A DNA stretch of 64,000 nt, taken from contig CAVUID010000011.1 in assembly GCA_963741495.1 (NCBI GenBank), positions 1-64,000 of the forward strand. The letters run 5' to 3'. Both the position numbers and the translations under genes were made by a program. Shown piece by piece: positions 38,819 through 48,428 of this stretch. This DNA is from Sulfurimicrobium sp963741495. Lineage in GTDB: Bacteria; Pseudomonadota; Gammaproteobacteria; Burkholderiales; Sulfuricellaceae. The notes beneath the pieces are model-generated. The model saw nothing but the letters and a program-made list of their open reading frames with translations, did not search any database and had not been told where the DNA came from. Positions within the stretch are counted from its first letter, which is position 1. Every line of letters starts with the position of its first letter.

Positions 38819-39721
38819 TCATCTCCTTGCTGTCGTCAGGATGGAGGTCAGGGATGGGTAGTCGTTGATCGCAATTCCCCGGTAAAACGGTGAACCGCTT
38901 CCCAAACGCGCGTCGATCTCAAGCAGGGCCGCGCCGAAATGGTCGAAAGTGGCTCTGGCGTAGCTGATTTTTTCGTTGGCCTTTCGGTTGGTGGTGACGC
39001 CAAACCACCACGGTTTTTTCATCGCATCAAGTTGGTCAATCGCTTTTGCGGCGATGCGCAGCCCTTCGCCGGGGGAGCTGCGATAGGCCATCATGACCGC
39101 AGCGTCAAGATGGCCGGCGGCGCTTTCCAGTACGGATTTGCCTGTCTCGCCTGGCGCTGCAATGCCGGAAAAAAACGGGACTACAGCGGCCGCAAGGGGA
39201 AGTCCGATGCGCTGGCTGGCCCGGCGAATATTGCCCAGCAGGTCGAGATAGCCCTGGATGGCCAGCTCACGCGCGCCGGTTTTCCACTCCGGCAGGGCAT
39301 GGGGTTCGATATCCAGGCACAGGCCGTCGAAAAGATGGCTGCGCTGCTGGAAGTCGAGCAGTTCATCGACCGCCCTGGGGATTTGCCCGCCGCGCCGGCT
39401 CCATGCCGGGTCGCCGGATACGGCGTAGAAAGCGATGCCGGATTCGCGGCAGGCCTGGATGACGGCCGTCTGTTTTTTACCGCCGGCGAATAATTGCGCT
39501 CGCTCGCCAGGCGGGATCGAGTAAAACACGCTGCGGAAACTGTATTTACGCAGTAGCGCCATGACTTCGCCCGATTCGGACAGGGGCGTGCGCCATACCC
39601 ACAGGCTTTTGGGGATGGCGGTGAATGTGCTGCCGGCGAGCGCCCATCCGGGCTGGCCCGCGAGCGCAAGGCCAAATCCTGCGGCCAGGGTCTTGAGGCA
39701 TAGTCGGCGCTGCATGATCAT
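38819..39721 (-). CDS. Secreted glycoside-hydrolase-like protein
   Basis: Begins with a Tat-like leader (RRLCLKTLAAGFGLALAG), so probably exported. The rest (about 270 residues) fits a TIM barrel: FRSVFYSIPPG, IAFYAVSGDPAW, the acidic strand end FDGLCLDIEPHALPEW, and DAAVMMAYRSSPGEG. The LDIEP motif is reminiscent of GH18-like barrels with acidic catalytic residues. It may trim the exopolysaccharide made by the operon. Exact family uncertain. Start could also be 39715. Confidence 0.65.
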   Translation of the reverse strand: MIMQRRLCLKTLAAGFGLALAGQPGWALAGSTFTAIPKSLWVWRTPLSESGEVMALLRKYSFRSVFYSIPPGERAQLFAGGKKQTAVIQACRESGIAFYAVSGDPAWSRRGGQIPRAVDELLDFQQRSHLFDGLCLDIEPHALPEWKTGARELAIQGYLDLLGNIRRASQRIGLPLAAAVVPFFSGIAAPGETGKSVLESAAGHLDAAVMMAYRSSPGEGLRIAAKAIDQLDAMKKPWWFGVTTNRKANEKISYARATFDHFGAALLEIDARLGSGSPFYRGIAINDYPSLTSILTTARR

Positions 39722-39727
39722 GGCTAT

Positions 39728-40945
39728 TTATGCCCTGGCAGGCTGCAGACAAACGATTCCGGCGGGCTCGTCAACGACGGGCTGCTGCCAGCCGTGCTTC
39801 CAGTCAACTTTGGGCAGAATAGAGGCTTCGTTGACCTTGGCCGCTCCATCCATAGCCTTGGTTAACATGTGCCCGATGACGCCGTTGCTCAGCAGGTGCG
39901 GCTCTAGCCCCAGTCCAGGCAGGCCGGTATGTTTAGCGTGGTAATAGTGGTCCTCCTGTTCCACGCGCGGGTTGCGCAGGTGCTGGATTTCCACTTTAAC
40001 GCCCTGTTCGGCTGCGCTTTTCTGGACCAGTTCGGCCAGCTCCATGATGGAGAATTGTTCCGTGAACTGGTTGAAAACCCGGAACTCGCCCCGGCCTGCC
40101 GGGTTTTCCACGGCCAGTTCGATGCAGCGCAGAGTGTCGCGGATGTTCAGGTAACCCCTGATCTGCCTGCCGCTGCCATACACGGTGAGCGGCATGCCGA
40201 TGGCGGCTTGCACCACGAAACGGTTCAGCACCGTGCCGAAGATGTCGTCGTAGTGGAAACTGGTGCACAGCTCCGGATCGTTGCCGATTTCATCGGTGTC
40301 GATGCCGTAGACCACGCCCTGGTTCAGGTCGGTGACGCGGAAATCCCACATCCGGCTGGCGAATTCCAGATTGTGGGAATCGTGTACCTTGGACAGATGG
40401 TAGAGGGAGTGGGGCTTCTTGGGGTACAGCACCCGGTCCTTGCGGCCGTTGTGTGTAACTTCCAGCCAGCCTTCTTCGATGTCGATATTGGGCGTGCCGT
40501 ATTCACCCATGGTGCCCAGCTTCACCAGATGGGCCTGTGGGCAGTGCTCGCGCATGGCGAACATGACGTTGAGCGTGCCGACCACGTTGTTGCACTGCGT
40601 GTACACGGCATTTTCATGGTTCAGCATGGAGTAGGGGGCAGAGGGTTGTTCACCGTAGTGGATGATGGCCTCGGGGCGGAAATCACGGCAGATGTCCTGC
40701 ATGAGCTGTCCGTCGTCGGCAATGTTGCCGATTACCATATCCATGTGGTTGAATTCCTTGCGGCGCCAGTGGCGGACGCGCTCCCTGAGCGTCGGGACGA
40801 GTTCGAGTGGTGTGGCTCCAACCTCCTCCTCCCAGCCGCGTTTGGCCATGTTGTCCACCACCATGACCTCGTGGCCGCGTGCGGAAAAATGCATGGCCGT
40901 CGGCCAGCCCAGATACCCGTCTCCACCCAGAATGCAGATTCTCAT
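39728..40945 (-). CDS. UDP-sulfoquinovose synthase-like NAD-dependent epimerase
   Basis: Extended SDR enzyme; start at 40945 behind GGGAGAA. The NAD motif is GGDGYLGW near residue 8, the catalytic YHLSK is near residue 182, and segments such as NMAKRGWEEEVGATPLELV, HYGEQPSAPYSM and VYGSGRQIRGYLNIRDT closely match the SQD1/SqdB family, which builds UDP-sulfoquinovose from UDP-glucose and sulfite. It is the first gene of the EPS-type operon; no lipid-type SqdX is nearby. A sulfonated sugar in an exopolymer is therefore possible (inference). Confidence 0.85.
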   Translation of the reverse strand: MRICILGGDGYLGWPTAMHFSARGHEVMVVDNMAKRGWEEEVGATPLELVPTLRERVRHWRRKEFNHMDMVIGNIADDGQLMQDICRDFRPEAIIHYGEQPSAPYSMLNHENAVYTQCNNVVGTLNVMFAMREHCPQAHLVKLGTMGEYGTPNIDIEEGWLEVTHNGRKDRVLYPKKPHSLYHLSKVHDSHNLEFASRMWDFRVTDLNQGVVYGIDTDEIGNDPELCTSFHYDDIFGTVLNRFVVQAAIGMPLTVYGSGRQIRGYLNIRDTLRCIELAVENPAGRGEFRVFNQFTEQFSIMELAELVQKSAAEQGVKVEIQHLRNPRVEQEDHYYHAKHTGLPGLGLEPHLLSNGVIGHMLTKAMDGAAKVNEASILPKVDWKHGWQQPVVDEPAGIVCLQPARA

Positions 40946-41065
40946 GATTGTTCTCCCTGTGCTGTAACGCGGTGTCGCTACATGGCTCAATTAGAGCCCA
41001 GGGGTCTGAGCAGCATAATGGGGTGAACACCCTAATGTGTAGTAGGTTCCTTTACTGAATACACG

Positions 41066-41081
41066 GTAGAAAACTTTCTAC
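41066..41081. promoter_or_regulatory. Inverted repeat in the SQD1/transglycosylase intergenic region
   Basis: GTAGAAA-AC-TTTCTAC, perfect 7-bp arms with a 2-bp spacer, in the divergent region between the EPS operon and the transglycosylase gene. It is placed where an operator could act on both. Confidence 0.4.
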
Positions 41082-41237
41082 ATGGGGAGTGGGCAGAGCG
41101 GAAGCTGACGGGATTTCCCGCCCTGCGCTTCTGACTGTATGGACTTAACTTACAGCATCCAGTGTATTGCGTGGCATGAGGCGATTGCCTAGTGTAAAAG
41201 GCACAGCAGGCGGCTGGGTTTTTACAATAGGTGGGAC

Positions 41238-41861
41238 ATGAAATTGCCTGGATATGCCATTGCATCGCTATTTGTCCTGGGATTCGTTTTCTCCCAGGCT
41301 GCGGGCGCCAGCATCTATGCCTACACTGCCGCTGACGGCAGCCTGAGCCTGAGCAATGTGCCGGTGGATCCGCATTACAGAATTCTTGTGGATAAAGAGA
41401 AGAAAGAAAAGGCAGGCGCACCATTCCCGTCGGAGTCCGCCAGTCCACCGTCCGCCATTGCCGGCAAGGTGCGTTATGACCAGATGGTTGATGAAGTCGC
41501 ACGCGCCCATGGCCTTGAGGGTGCGCTGCTGCATGCCGTCATCTCGGTGGAGTCGCACTACAATCCCAAGGCTGTTTCGCACAAGGGCGCTTCCGGCCTG
41601 ATGCAGCTGATGCCGGCGACAGCCCGGCGCTACGGCGTGTCCGACGCGTTCGATCCGGCCCAGAACCTGCACGGCGGGGCAAAATACCTGCGCGATCTGC
41701 TGACGCTGTTCAATCGTGACGTGAGCCTGGCGCTGGCTGCATACAATGCCGGCGAGCATGCCGTGATCCGGCATGGCAACCGCATTCCTCCATTCCGCGA
41801 AACAATGAATTATGTTCCGCGCGTGCTGGGCTATTACCGCCAGTATCAGGGCAGCTATTAA
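41238..41861 (+). CDS. Lytic transglycosylase with DUF4124-like N-terminus
   Basis: Exported murein hydrolase. Signal peptide (FVLGFVFSQAAGA), a short segment YAYTAADGSLSLSNVPVDPHY that fits the DUF4124 family, and a C-terminal SLT domain with catalytic Glu in AVISVESHYNPKAVSHKGA, then SGLMQLMPATARRYGV and LALAAYNAGEHAV. 207 residues. It diverges from the EPS operon and might open the wall for an envelope-spanning machine, although it could be a plain housekeeping enzyme. Confidence 0.9.
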   Translation: MKLPGYAIASLFVLGFVFSQAAGASIYAYTAADGSLSLSNVPVDPHYRILVDKEKKEKAGAPFPSESASPPSAIAGKVRYDQMVDEVARAHGLEGALLHAVISVESHYNPKAVSHKGASGLMQLMPATARRYGVSDAFDPAQNLHGGAKYLRDLLTLFNRDVSLALAAYNAGEHAVIRHGNRIPPFRETMNYVPRVLGYYRQYQGSY

Positions 41862-41888
41862 CTGCTGCCAGTCTGCCTTTTTCCCATC

Positions 41889-41907
41889 CTGTAGTTTCTT
41901 CCTACAG
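41889..41907 (+). terminator. Weak hairpin after the transglycosylase gene
   Basis: CTGTAG-TTTCTTC-CTACAG follows the gene. There is no downstream T tract, so termination is uncertain. Confidence 0.3.
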
Positions 41908-42083
41908 CCATTCACCCCCCATCAAGGGAAGTTTCAGCCGTAGTGAAATGCAGTCTTCGCCTCGGTGTCAATTTGCCGCACTTCATGAACAATTTGTCAC
42001 ATGGGTTGCAGTGACGTGATTTCCATTTCGTCAGCTCAATCCGGGACAGTCAATTGTGTAGTCATGTGAGTGAGGGAGGCGTT

Positions 42084-45000
42084 ATGAGAACCGATGCCAA
42101 GAACAACGTTAAGGGGATGCTGCAGAATGCGCGGCGACTGATTTTCGCATCGTTGCTGCTGTGCGTGCTGAGCCCGCAGTTTGCGGCGGCGCTGAGCATC
42201 AATGTCACCGGTTCGGATGGTGCTGCCGTCACAGGCTACCGCTGGCTGGTGGAGGAAGATGCCACCCGGGATTCCAGACCAGGTGCGCTGGCGGACGGCA
42301 GCAATCTGTCCCTGAGTTTTCATGCCAGCTACATGCCGGTGGTGGCCGCCGGCAATAGCACCGATCCGGCAAAATCCCCAGCGGCGCTTGCGCTCGATCC
42401 GCTGAAACGCTACTACGTTTCGGTTCTGCCGGACAGCGGATACCAGATGGGCGGCGCCGCCGTTGCGGCGGGTCAGTCGGCGGTGAATATCGTGGTGAAC
42501 AGAAACCCGATCCCGACTGCGCAGATTTCCATCTTCGTATTCAATGACAACCAGCCCATCAACGGCGCGCCGGATCTGCCGCAGGAAACCGGGCTGTCCG
42601 GCTTCTCCATCACCCTGAAGGAAGCAGGCGGCACCTATGGCGCTTCCGGCGGTCAGGTGATCCAGGATGCGTTTGGCAATCCCATCGGAACCGAGTACCA
42701 GAAGAATCCGGACGGAACGCCGGTGATGGTTGGCGATGCGCCGGTCATGACCACCAAGGGCACAGGGTTCATCCAGTCCGGTGCAGACGGCACGGTGCTG
42801 ATCAAGTATCTGGTGCCGGCAAAATATACGCTTGAGGTGATCCCGCCGGCCGGTTCGGGCTATGTCCAGACGTCCACCATCGAGGGCACCAAGGGTATCG
42901 ATGCCTGGGTGAAAGCCAACGAACCCAGTTTCTTCCAGGAATTCGGCCCGCCCGGCCACCATCTCTTCGTCGGCTTCGTCAAAACTGCCATCCGGGACGC
43001 CTCGGTACTGAACGGCGCCAGCACGATCAGCGGCAAGGTGGTCAACATGCACAGCGCCAGACCGCCGGATTTTGGTTTTTATAACGGCGACCCCTTCCCG
43101 CAGTGCTGGGTTGGCCTGAACGAGCTGGCTGTTGCTGGCGGTCGCGCGGTCTTTACCAAGGCCTGCAATGCGGACAGCACCTTTTCCATTTCCAATGTCA
43201 GGGCTGGAACCTACCAGCTGGTGATCTGGGATGACAATCTGGATGTGGTCATCGCCTCAACCAATGTCACCGTGCCGCCGGGCGGCGGGGCGGTCGATCT
43301 GCAGGAAGTGCCGGTTTTCAACTGGTTCCAGCGGCTTGAAAGCAGGGTGTTCTTCGACGCCAACAATAACGGATTCCGCGATGCCGGCGAGGTTGGAATG
43401 CCCGGCCAGGCCGTCAATCTGCGTTTCCGTGACGGCAGCGTCTACCAGTCCCAGGCCACCGATGCGAATGGCGAGGTCCAGTTCAATGAAGTGTTTCCCT
43501 TCTTCAACTGGCTGGCAGCCGAGGTCGATTTCGCCCGCTTCAAGGCCACCGGTGCGACCATCGTGGTGGATGCGGGTGGACCCATTCCGCCGGATGGCGG
43601 CTGGGCTATGCCATCCTGGAACAAGCTCAACCCGCAGCCGCAGTCCGAGAATGGCGGCCTGCCATACCGCACTGAAACCGGGCCTGTCCTGGTACAGGCT
43701 TTCCAGGGTTTCCTCGGCCAGACCAACGTGATCGAGTGGGGCAAGAACAACTATGCGGCTGGCGAGAACGGCGGTATTTCCGGCATTGTTTTCTACGCCA
43801 CCACCCGTGCCGAGGAAGATCCGCGTTTTGCCGCGGTGGAAAACTGGGAGCCGGGCATTCCGCGCGTGCAGGTGAATCTGTATCGCGACTGCAACGCCGA
43901 CGGCATTGTCGACAAGCCTGACTGTACTGCAACCAGCGGCCTGAATACGGCTGCCAGCGTGGTTCTGGCCGATACGGACAACTGGCCATTCGGGAATTTC
44001 CCCGCTGCCGAGGACAACGACCGCAACGCTAACGGCGTATTCGACCAGGGCGATGCTTACGATATCGCCACCACCGATAGCTGGGACGACAATCAGCCTT
44101 CCGGTTGCCAGGGCACGCCTTTCGTTTCCAATGGCCACACCACGGACTGCTATGACGGCCTGCGCAATTTCAACCAGGTTCGTCCGGGTGTGTTTGACGG
44201 CGGCTATGCCTTCGGTGGCGGTGCCGGCAAGCCGGAACTGCTTCCCGGCAAGTACATCGTCGAATCGGTCACGCCTCCCGGCTACCTGACGGCGAAGGAA
44301 GAGGACAAGAACGTCGATTTCGGCGACACCTATCAGCCGGGTACGCTGGCGCTTCCTCCGCTGTGTGTGGGTGACCCGCACACCGTGCCGGATGAGCTGA
44401 CGCTGTTCCCCGGCGTGGCTTCCGCTTTTGCCCGCCAGCAGCGTCCTCTGTGCGACCGCAAGAGCGTCGATGTGGCCCAGGGCAAGAATACGGCGGCGGA
44501 CTTCTTCATGTTCACCGAAGTGCCCGTGGCCAGCCATATCGTCGGCATGATTCTCAACGATGTAGCCAACGAATTCGATCCCAGCGCCCCGACTTTCGGC
44601 GAGAAGCAGGCGCCATCCTGGGTGCCGGTGTCGATCCGCGACTGGAGCGGACGCGAGATTTCCCGCGTTTATTCGGATCAGTGGGGGACTTTCAACGCGC
44701 TGGTGCCATCCACCTACTCGATGAACATTCCCATGCCATCGGGCGTGTCTCCCAACATGCTTACCACCTGCATGAACGACCCCGGCCCGATTCCGGACGG
44801 TAATGGCAACCTGGTGATCGACCCTTACTTCGACCGTCAGTACAGCCAGTTCTGCTATACCTTCCAGTATCTGCCGGGCAAGACCACCTACCTGGATACG
44901 CCAGTGCTGCCGGTGGCTGCTTTCGCCGGTCCTGGGCAATTCCCGGTGGATTGCGAGTTCAGCGACGGCACCCCGGTGGTGTACACGGTGAACGGCAGGG

Positions 45001-47132
45001 CAACGTCGAATACCGGTGGTGGCTACGTGACCCAGAACGGGCCTTATGTGCCGCAACGCGTTGTCGACCAGACCCAGTTGCCCACCCTGACCATTGTTTC
45101 AGCCGGCACCGTGAATGTGTCCAACCCGTCCTACGACGGCACGGCGAATACGCCCAAGCTGATTCCGCGTGACTTCGGTTTCGGCAGCAGCGGCACGGTT
45201 ACCATCGGCGGCGCAGCGGTGACGGTCACTTCCTGGAGCAGCAGCCTGATCGAGGTGAGTGTGCCATTCGGCACGCCAACCGGCGAACTGGTGGTCACGC
45301 GTGCCGATACCGGCAAAGCCTCGCTGCTCGGTGTGACCGTGACCGTGGGCGGCAAGCCGCCGACCCTGGTCCAGCCTGGCAGCAGCATCCAGACGGCCAT
45401 CAATGGCGCCTTGCCTGGCGACCTGATCATGATTGCCCCCGGTCGTTACGACGAGCTGGTGATCATGGACAAGAAGGTGAAACTGCAGGGCTGGGGCGCA
45501 CTGGCGACCAATATCAATGCTGCCAAAGTGCCGGCCGAGAAGCTTACCAAATGGCGCAGCGATATCTCCCTCAAATACGCCAATGGTGGTGCAACCCGCA
45601 CCTTTGACCTGGTGGCCGGACAGACTGTCGGCTTCAACAGGCCCGACAACGAGCCTGCCCTGTTCAATACCGAAGAAGGCCCAGGCATCATCGTGCTGGC
45701 AAAAATTGGTGAATTCATCAGCACCAACAGCGCCCGCATCGACGGCCTCTCCATCTCCGGCGGCGACAGCGGCGGCGGTATCTTCGTCAACGGCCATGCC
45801 AAGTACCTGGAGATCAGCAACAACCGGATCTTCAGCAACTATGGCACCTACGGCGGCGGCATCCGCGTCGGCCATCCCAACGTGGAAAACAACGGGGCGG
45901 ACAACGACTTCCTCAAGATCCACAACAACCACATCACCCAGAACGGTGCTGCGGGGGGTGTCGGTGGCGGTGTGTCGATCTATGCCGGTACCCAGGTGTA
46001 TGACGTTTCCAGCAACCATATCTGCGGCAACTTCAGTGCCGGCCATGGCGGCGGCATCGGCCACCAGGGCAGCAGCAACCGCGGTGTGATTGCCGGCAAC
46101 ACGGTGATCTTCAACCAGTCCTTCAACCAGGGCCTGAACGTCTCCGGCGGCGGCATCTTTGTCGGCGGACAGGCGCCGATCGTGGCCGGCACGCTCTCTC
46201 CCGGTTCCGGCAACGTGACCGTATCCGGCAATCTGGTCCAGGGTAATCAGGCTGGTGCCGGCGACGGCGGCGGTATCGCGGCCCAGTTCGTCAACGGGAC
46301 GGATATCGTTCCTGCGCCCAACAATGAATCGACCTGGTACAGGCTGGTGCTGGAAAACAATATGGTGGTGAATAACCTGGCAGGCATGGCGGGTGGCGGT
46401 ATCTCCCTCCAGGATGTGGCGCTGTCGACCATTGCCAATAACACGGTTGCCGGCAACCAGAGTACGGCCACGGCAGGCGCCGCCTTTGCGCCTGGCAGCC
46501 CGAACCTGTCCACGGCTCAGCCGGCGGGGATTGTTTCCCGTGCTCATAGCACGCTGCTTGCCAACACCATCGGCAACGGACCACGGGTAAGCCCTTACAA
46601 GCGCTACGCCAACCCGACGCTGGTAAACAACATCGTGTGGCACAACCGCTCGTTCTTCTGGAGTATCGACAGCTCCACCATACCGGCCACCTTCGGGTTG
46701 CAGGCCAATGCGGCGAACCCGAACTGGGATCTGGCCGTGCTGGGAACCGCAGTGCCGTCCCTGCTGGATCCACGTTTCAGCGATCTGAGCAATGCCACGG
46801 GCTATCACCCGAGCAACCGGGCGGTTGATCCGATGTTCGTCAGCGAGGCAATGATAGGCGGGCGCGGCGAGACCATCCAGCAACCGGAGTTCACCACCGG
46901 TATCACGACCGCTCCGGCCTTCGACGAAGGCGGCAACTGGATCGACGTGCGCTTCGGCATCGGTGCGCTGTCCGTACCCGGCTTGCTCAGCCCGGCCGGC
47001 AATTTCCATCTGCAGGCAGGCTCCCCGGTCATCAATCAGGGCACCCGGATCGTGGGCGTGACGCCAGTCGCCGACATCGATGGGCAGGCCCGCTCGAACC
47101 CGCCCGATATCGGTGCGGACGAGCAGCAGTAA
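42084..47132 (+). CDS. Giant secreted SdrD-like/TIG/beta-helix protein
   Basis: Start at 42084 behind GAGGGAGG, giving a ~1682-residue protein with a signal peptide (LIFASLLLCVLSPQFAAA). Domains by rough residue number: SdrD/Cna-B-like beta sandwiches (about 140-280, 416-492 with FFDANNNGFRDAGEVGMPG, and 576-749 with LYRDCNADGIVDKPDC); a carboxypeptidase-regulatory-like part (816-886); a TIG/IPT domain (about 1024-1087); a right-handed beta-helix (about 1093-1540) rich in NN..I..N..GGGI turns; and the family-type end ADIDGQARSNPPDIGADE. It lies 58 bp before MCO1 and probably serves as an extracellular scaffold or adhesin for it. Intact despite its length. Confidence 0.85.
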   Translation: MRTDAKNNVKGMLQNARRLIFASLLLCVLSPQFAAALSINVTGSDGAAVTGYRWLVEEDATRDSRPGALADGSNLSLSFHASYMPVVAAGNSTDPAKSPAALALDPLKRYYVSVLPDSGYQMGGAAVAAGQSAVNIVVNRNPIPTAQISIFVFNDNQPINGAPDLPQETGLSGFSITLKEAGGTYGASGGQVIQDAFGNPIGTEYQKNPDGTPVMVGDAPVMTTKGTGFIQSGADGTVLIKYLVPAKYTLEVIPPAGSGYVQTSTIEGTKGIDAWVKANEPSFFQEFGPPGHHLFVGFVKTAIRDASVLNGASTISGKVVNMHSARPPDFGFYNGDPFPQCWVGLNELAVAGGRAVFTKACNADSTFSISNVRAGTYQLVIWDDNLDVVIASTNVTVPPGGGAVDLQEVPVFNWFQRLESRVFFDANNNGFRDAGEVGMPGQAVNLRFRDGSVYQSQATDANGEVQFNEVFPFFNWLAAEVDFARFKATGATIVVDAGGPIPPDGGWAMPSWNKLNPQPQSENGGLPYRTETGPVLVQAFQGFLGQTNVIEWGKNNYAAGENGGISGIVFYATTRAEEDPRFAAVENWEPGIPRVQVNLYRDCNADGIVDKPDCTATSGLNTAASVVLADTDNWPFGNFPAAEDNDRNANGVFDQGDAYDIATTDSWDDNQPSGCQGTPFVSNGHTTDCYDGLRNFNQVRPGVFDGGYAFGGGAGKPELLPGKYIVESVTPPGYLTAKEEDKNVDFGDTYQPGTLALPPLCVGDPHTVPDELTLFPGVASAFARQQRPLCDRKSVDVAQGKNTAADFFMFTEVPVASHIVGMILNDVANEFDPSAPTFGEKQAPSWVPVSIRDWSGREISRVYSDQWGTFNALVPSTYSMNIPMPSGVSPNMLTTCMNDPGPIPDGNGNLVIDPYFDRQYSQFCYTFQYLPGKTTYLDTPVLPVAAFAGPGQFPVDCEFSDGTPVVYTVNGRATSNTGGGYVTQNGPYVPQRVVDQTQLPTLTIVSAGTVNVSNPSYDGTANTPKLIPRDFGFGSSGTVTIGGAAVTVTSWSSSLIEVSVPFGTPTGELVVTRADTGKASLLGVTVTVGGKPPTLVQPGSSIQTAINGALPGDLIMIAPGRYDELVIMDKKVKLQGWGALATNINAAKVPAEKLTKWRSDISLKYANGGATRTFDLVAGQTVGFNRPDNEPALFNTEEGPGIIVLAKIGEFISTNSARIDGLSISGGDSGGGIFVNGHAKYLEISNNRIFSNYGTYGGGIRVGHPNVENNGADNDFLKIHNNHITQNGAAGGVGGGVSIYAGTQVYDVSSNHICGNFSAGHGGGIGHQGSSNRGVIAGNTVIFNQSFNQGLNVSGGGIFVGGQAPIVAGTLSPGSGNVTVSGNLVQGNQAGAGDGGGIAAQFVNGTDIVPAPNNESTWYRLVLENNMVVNNLAGMAGGGISLQDVALSTIANNTVAGNQSTATAGAAFAPGSPNLSTAQPAGIVSRAHSTLLANTIGNGPRVSPYKRYANPTLVNNIVWHNRSFFWSIDSSTIPATFGLQANAANPNWDLAVLGTAVPSLLDPRFSDLSNATGYHPSNRAVDPMFVSEAMIGGRGETIQQPEFTTGITTAPAFDEGGNWIDVRFGIGALSVPGLLSPAGNFHLQAGSPVINQGTRIVGVTPVADIDGQARSNPPDIGADEQQ

Positions 47133-47190
47133 GCGGGTAACCCGACTCGCCGGGCGTTGGTTCCGGCGGGTCGATCAAAGGAGAAAGATC

Positions 47191-48390
47191 ATGAGCGCCA
47201 AACATCTTTTCAGACTCACTGTTTCTCTGGCAGTCGCGGCTTTATTTGCTGCCACGGTTCCCGCAACGGCTGCCGTCTTCGTGCAGTGCCCGGGAGACAC
47301 CAACGGGGATGCCATTCCGGATGGGCCGGTCGATCCGAACGTGGTGTGCAAATCACTCACTGCCGGTGACGGATTTGTCACCATGGCGGACGGCAGGGTG
47401 CTATACAGCTTCGGTTTTCACGATGTCACCGGCGTCCCGCCGGACCAGGTATTCGCCCAGGGCGAACTGGCTGCCGAATTTGCGGCACCCACGATCGAGC
47501 TCAAGGAAGGCAACCGGTTTTTCCTCAGCATGACCAATGTCGGCATGGTGATGCGGCCTGACCTGTTCGATCCGCACACCATCCACTTCCACGGCTTCCC
47601 GCAGGCGGCACCGGTGTTCGACGGCATGCCCGAGGGCTCTTTCGGGGTGAACATGGGATCGAGCATGACTTATTTCTATAACGTCATGGAACCCGGCACC
47701 TTCATGTATCACTGTCACCAGGAAGCCACCGAGCACATGCAGATGGGCATGCTGGGCAACCTGTACGTGCGCCCGGCCCAGGATGGGCAAAGCAAGACGT
47801 ACAACGGCAAGACCTATACCCGGTTTGTCTATAACGACGGGGACGGGTCAACCGGCTACAACAAATCCTATCCCCTGCAGCTGAGCGGCTTCGACCATGT
47901 TTACCACGAACTGCACATCGCTGTTCAGCCCTTGCCGTTCTCCACGATGCGCGACACCTATCACATGATCAACGGGCGCGGCTATCCCGATACGGTCAAT
48001 CCCAACCCGCTCCCGGCGCCAGCCGAAAACGGCGGACTGGTATCGCAGAAGCTCAGCTCGCTGATCCAGATCAACCGGGCAAGCGAAGGGGAAAAGCTGT
48101 TGCTGCGCCTGTCGAATCTTAGCGTCACCAACTATTACACCATTACCGTTCTCGGTTTGCCGATGCAGGTGGTCGGCGGTGGCGGCCACATCGCCCGTGG
48201 TCCTGACGGCAAGAACCTCGCCTACAACACCAGTTCGGTCACCATCGGCGGCGGTGAGGCGGCGGATGTTCTGGTCGATACCGCAGGCGTCCCGGCAGGA
48301 ACCTATTTCCTGTACACCACCAATCTCAATTATCTGAGCAACAACGATCAGGATTTCGGCGGAATCATGACCGAAATTGTCGTCAACTGA
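47191..48390 (+). CDS. Secreted multicopper oxidase-like protein MCO1 (T1 plus N-terminal half site)
   Basis: Start at 47191 behind AAAGGAGAAAG; a signal peptide follows. Two cupredoxin domains. The first has HTIHFHG (His129, 132, 134) and YHCHQEATEHMQMGM (His174, Cys175, His176, His182, Met187), that is, half of a trinuclear cluster plus a complete type 1 copper set. The second domain has lost its ligands: where HPxHxHG is expected it reads NYYTITVLGL, and the C-terminal HCH is missing. Alone it cannot form a full trinuclear centre. Type 1 copper in the N-terminal domain is unlike three-domain laccases. It is followed by MCO2 after 38 bp. Confidence 0.9.
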   Translation: MSAKHLFRLTVSLAVAALFAATVPATAAVFVQCPGDTNGDAIPDGPVDPNVVCKSLTAGDGFVTMADGRVLYSFGFHDVTGVPPDQVFAQGELAAEFAAPTIELKEGNRFFLSMTNVGMVMRPDLFDPHTIHFHGFPQAAPVFDGMPEGSFGVNMGSSMTYFYNVMEPGTFMYHCHQEATEHMQMGMLGNLYVRPAQDGQSKTYNGKTYTRFVYNDGDGSTGYNKSYPLQLSGFDHVYHELHIAVQPLPFSTMRDTYHMINGRGYPDTVNPNPLPAPAENGGLVSQKLSSLIQINRASEGEKLLLRLSNLSVTNYYTITVLGLPMQVVGGGGHIARGPDGKNLAYNTSSVTIGGGEAADVLVDTAGVPAGTYFLYTTNLNYLSNNDQDFGGIMTEIVVN

Positions 48391-48428
48391 CGCGATCGCC
48401 ATCGAACCGAGAAACAGAGGAGGACGAC

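Noticed and set aside
41160..41237. Sigma-54-like sequence TGGCAT...TTGCC upstream of the transglycosylase
   Set aside because: Spacing between GG and GC is 12 bp rather than the required 10.
43257..47009. Long open frames on the minus strand (about 600 and 636 residues)
   Set aside because: They are antisense to the giant beta-helix gene, have no signal, domain or ribosome site, and reflect its GC-rich codon pattern.
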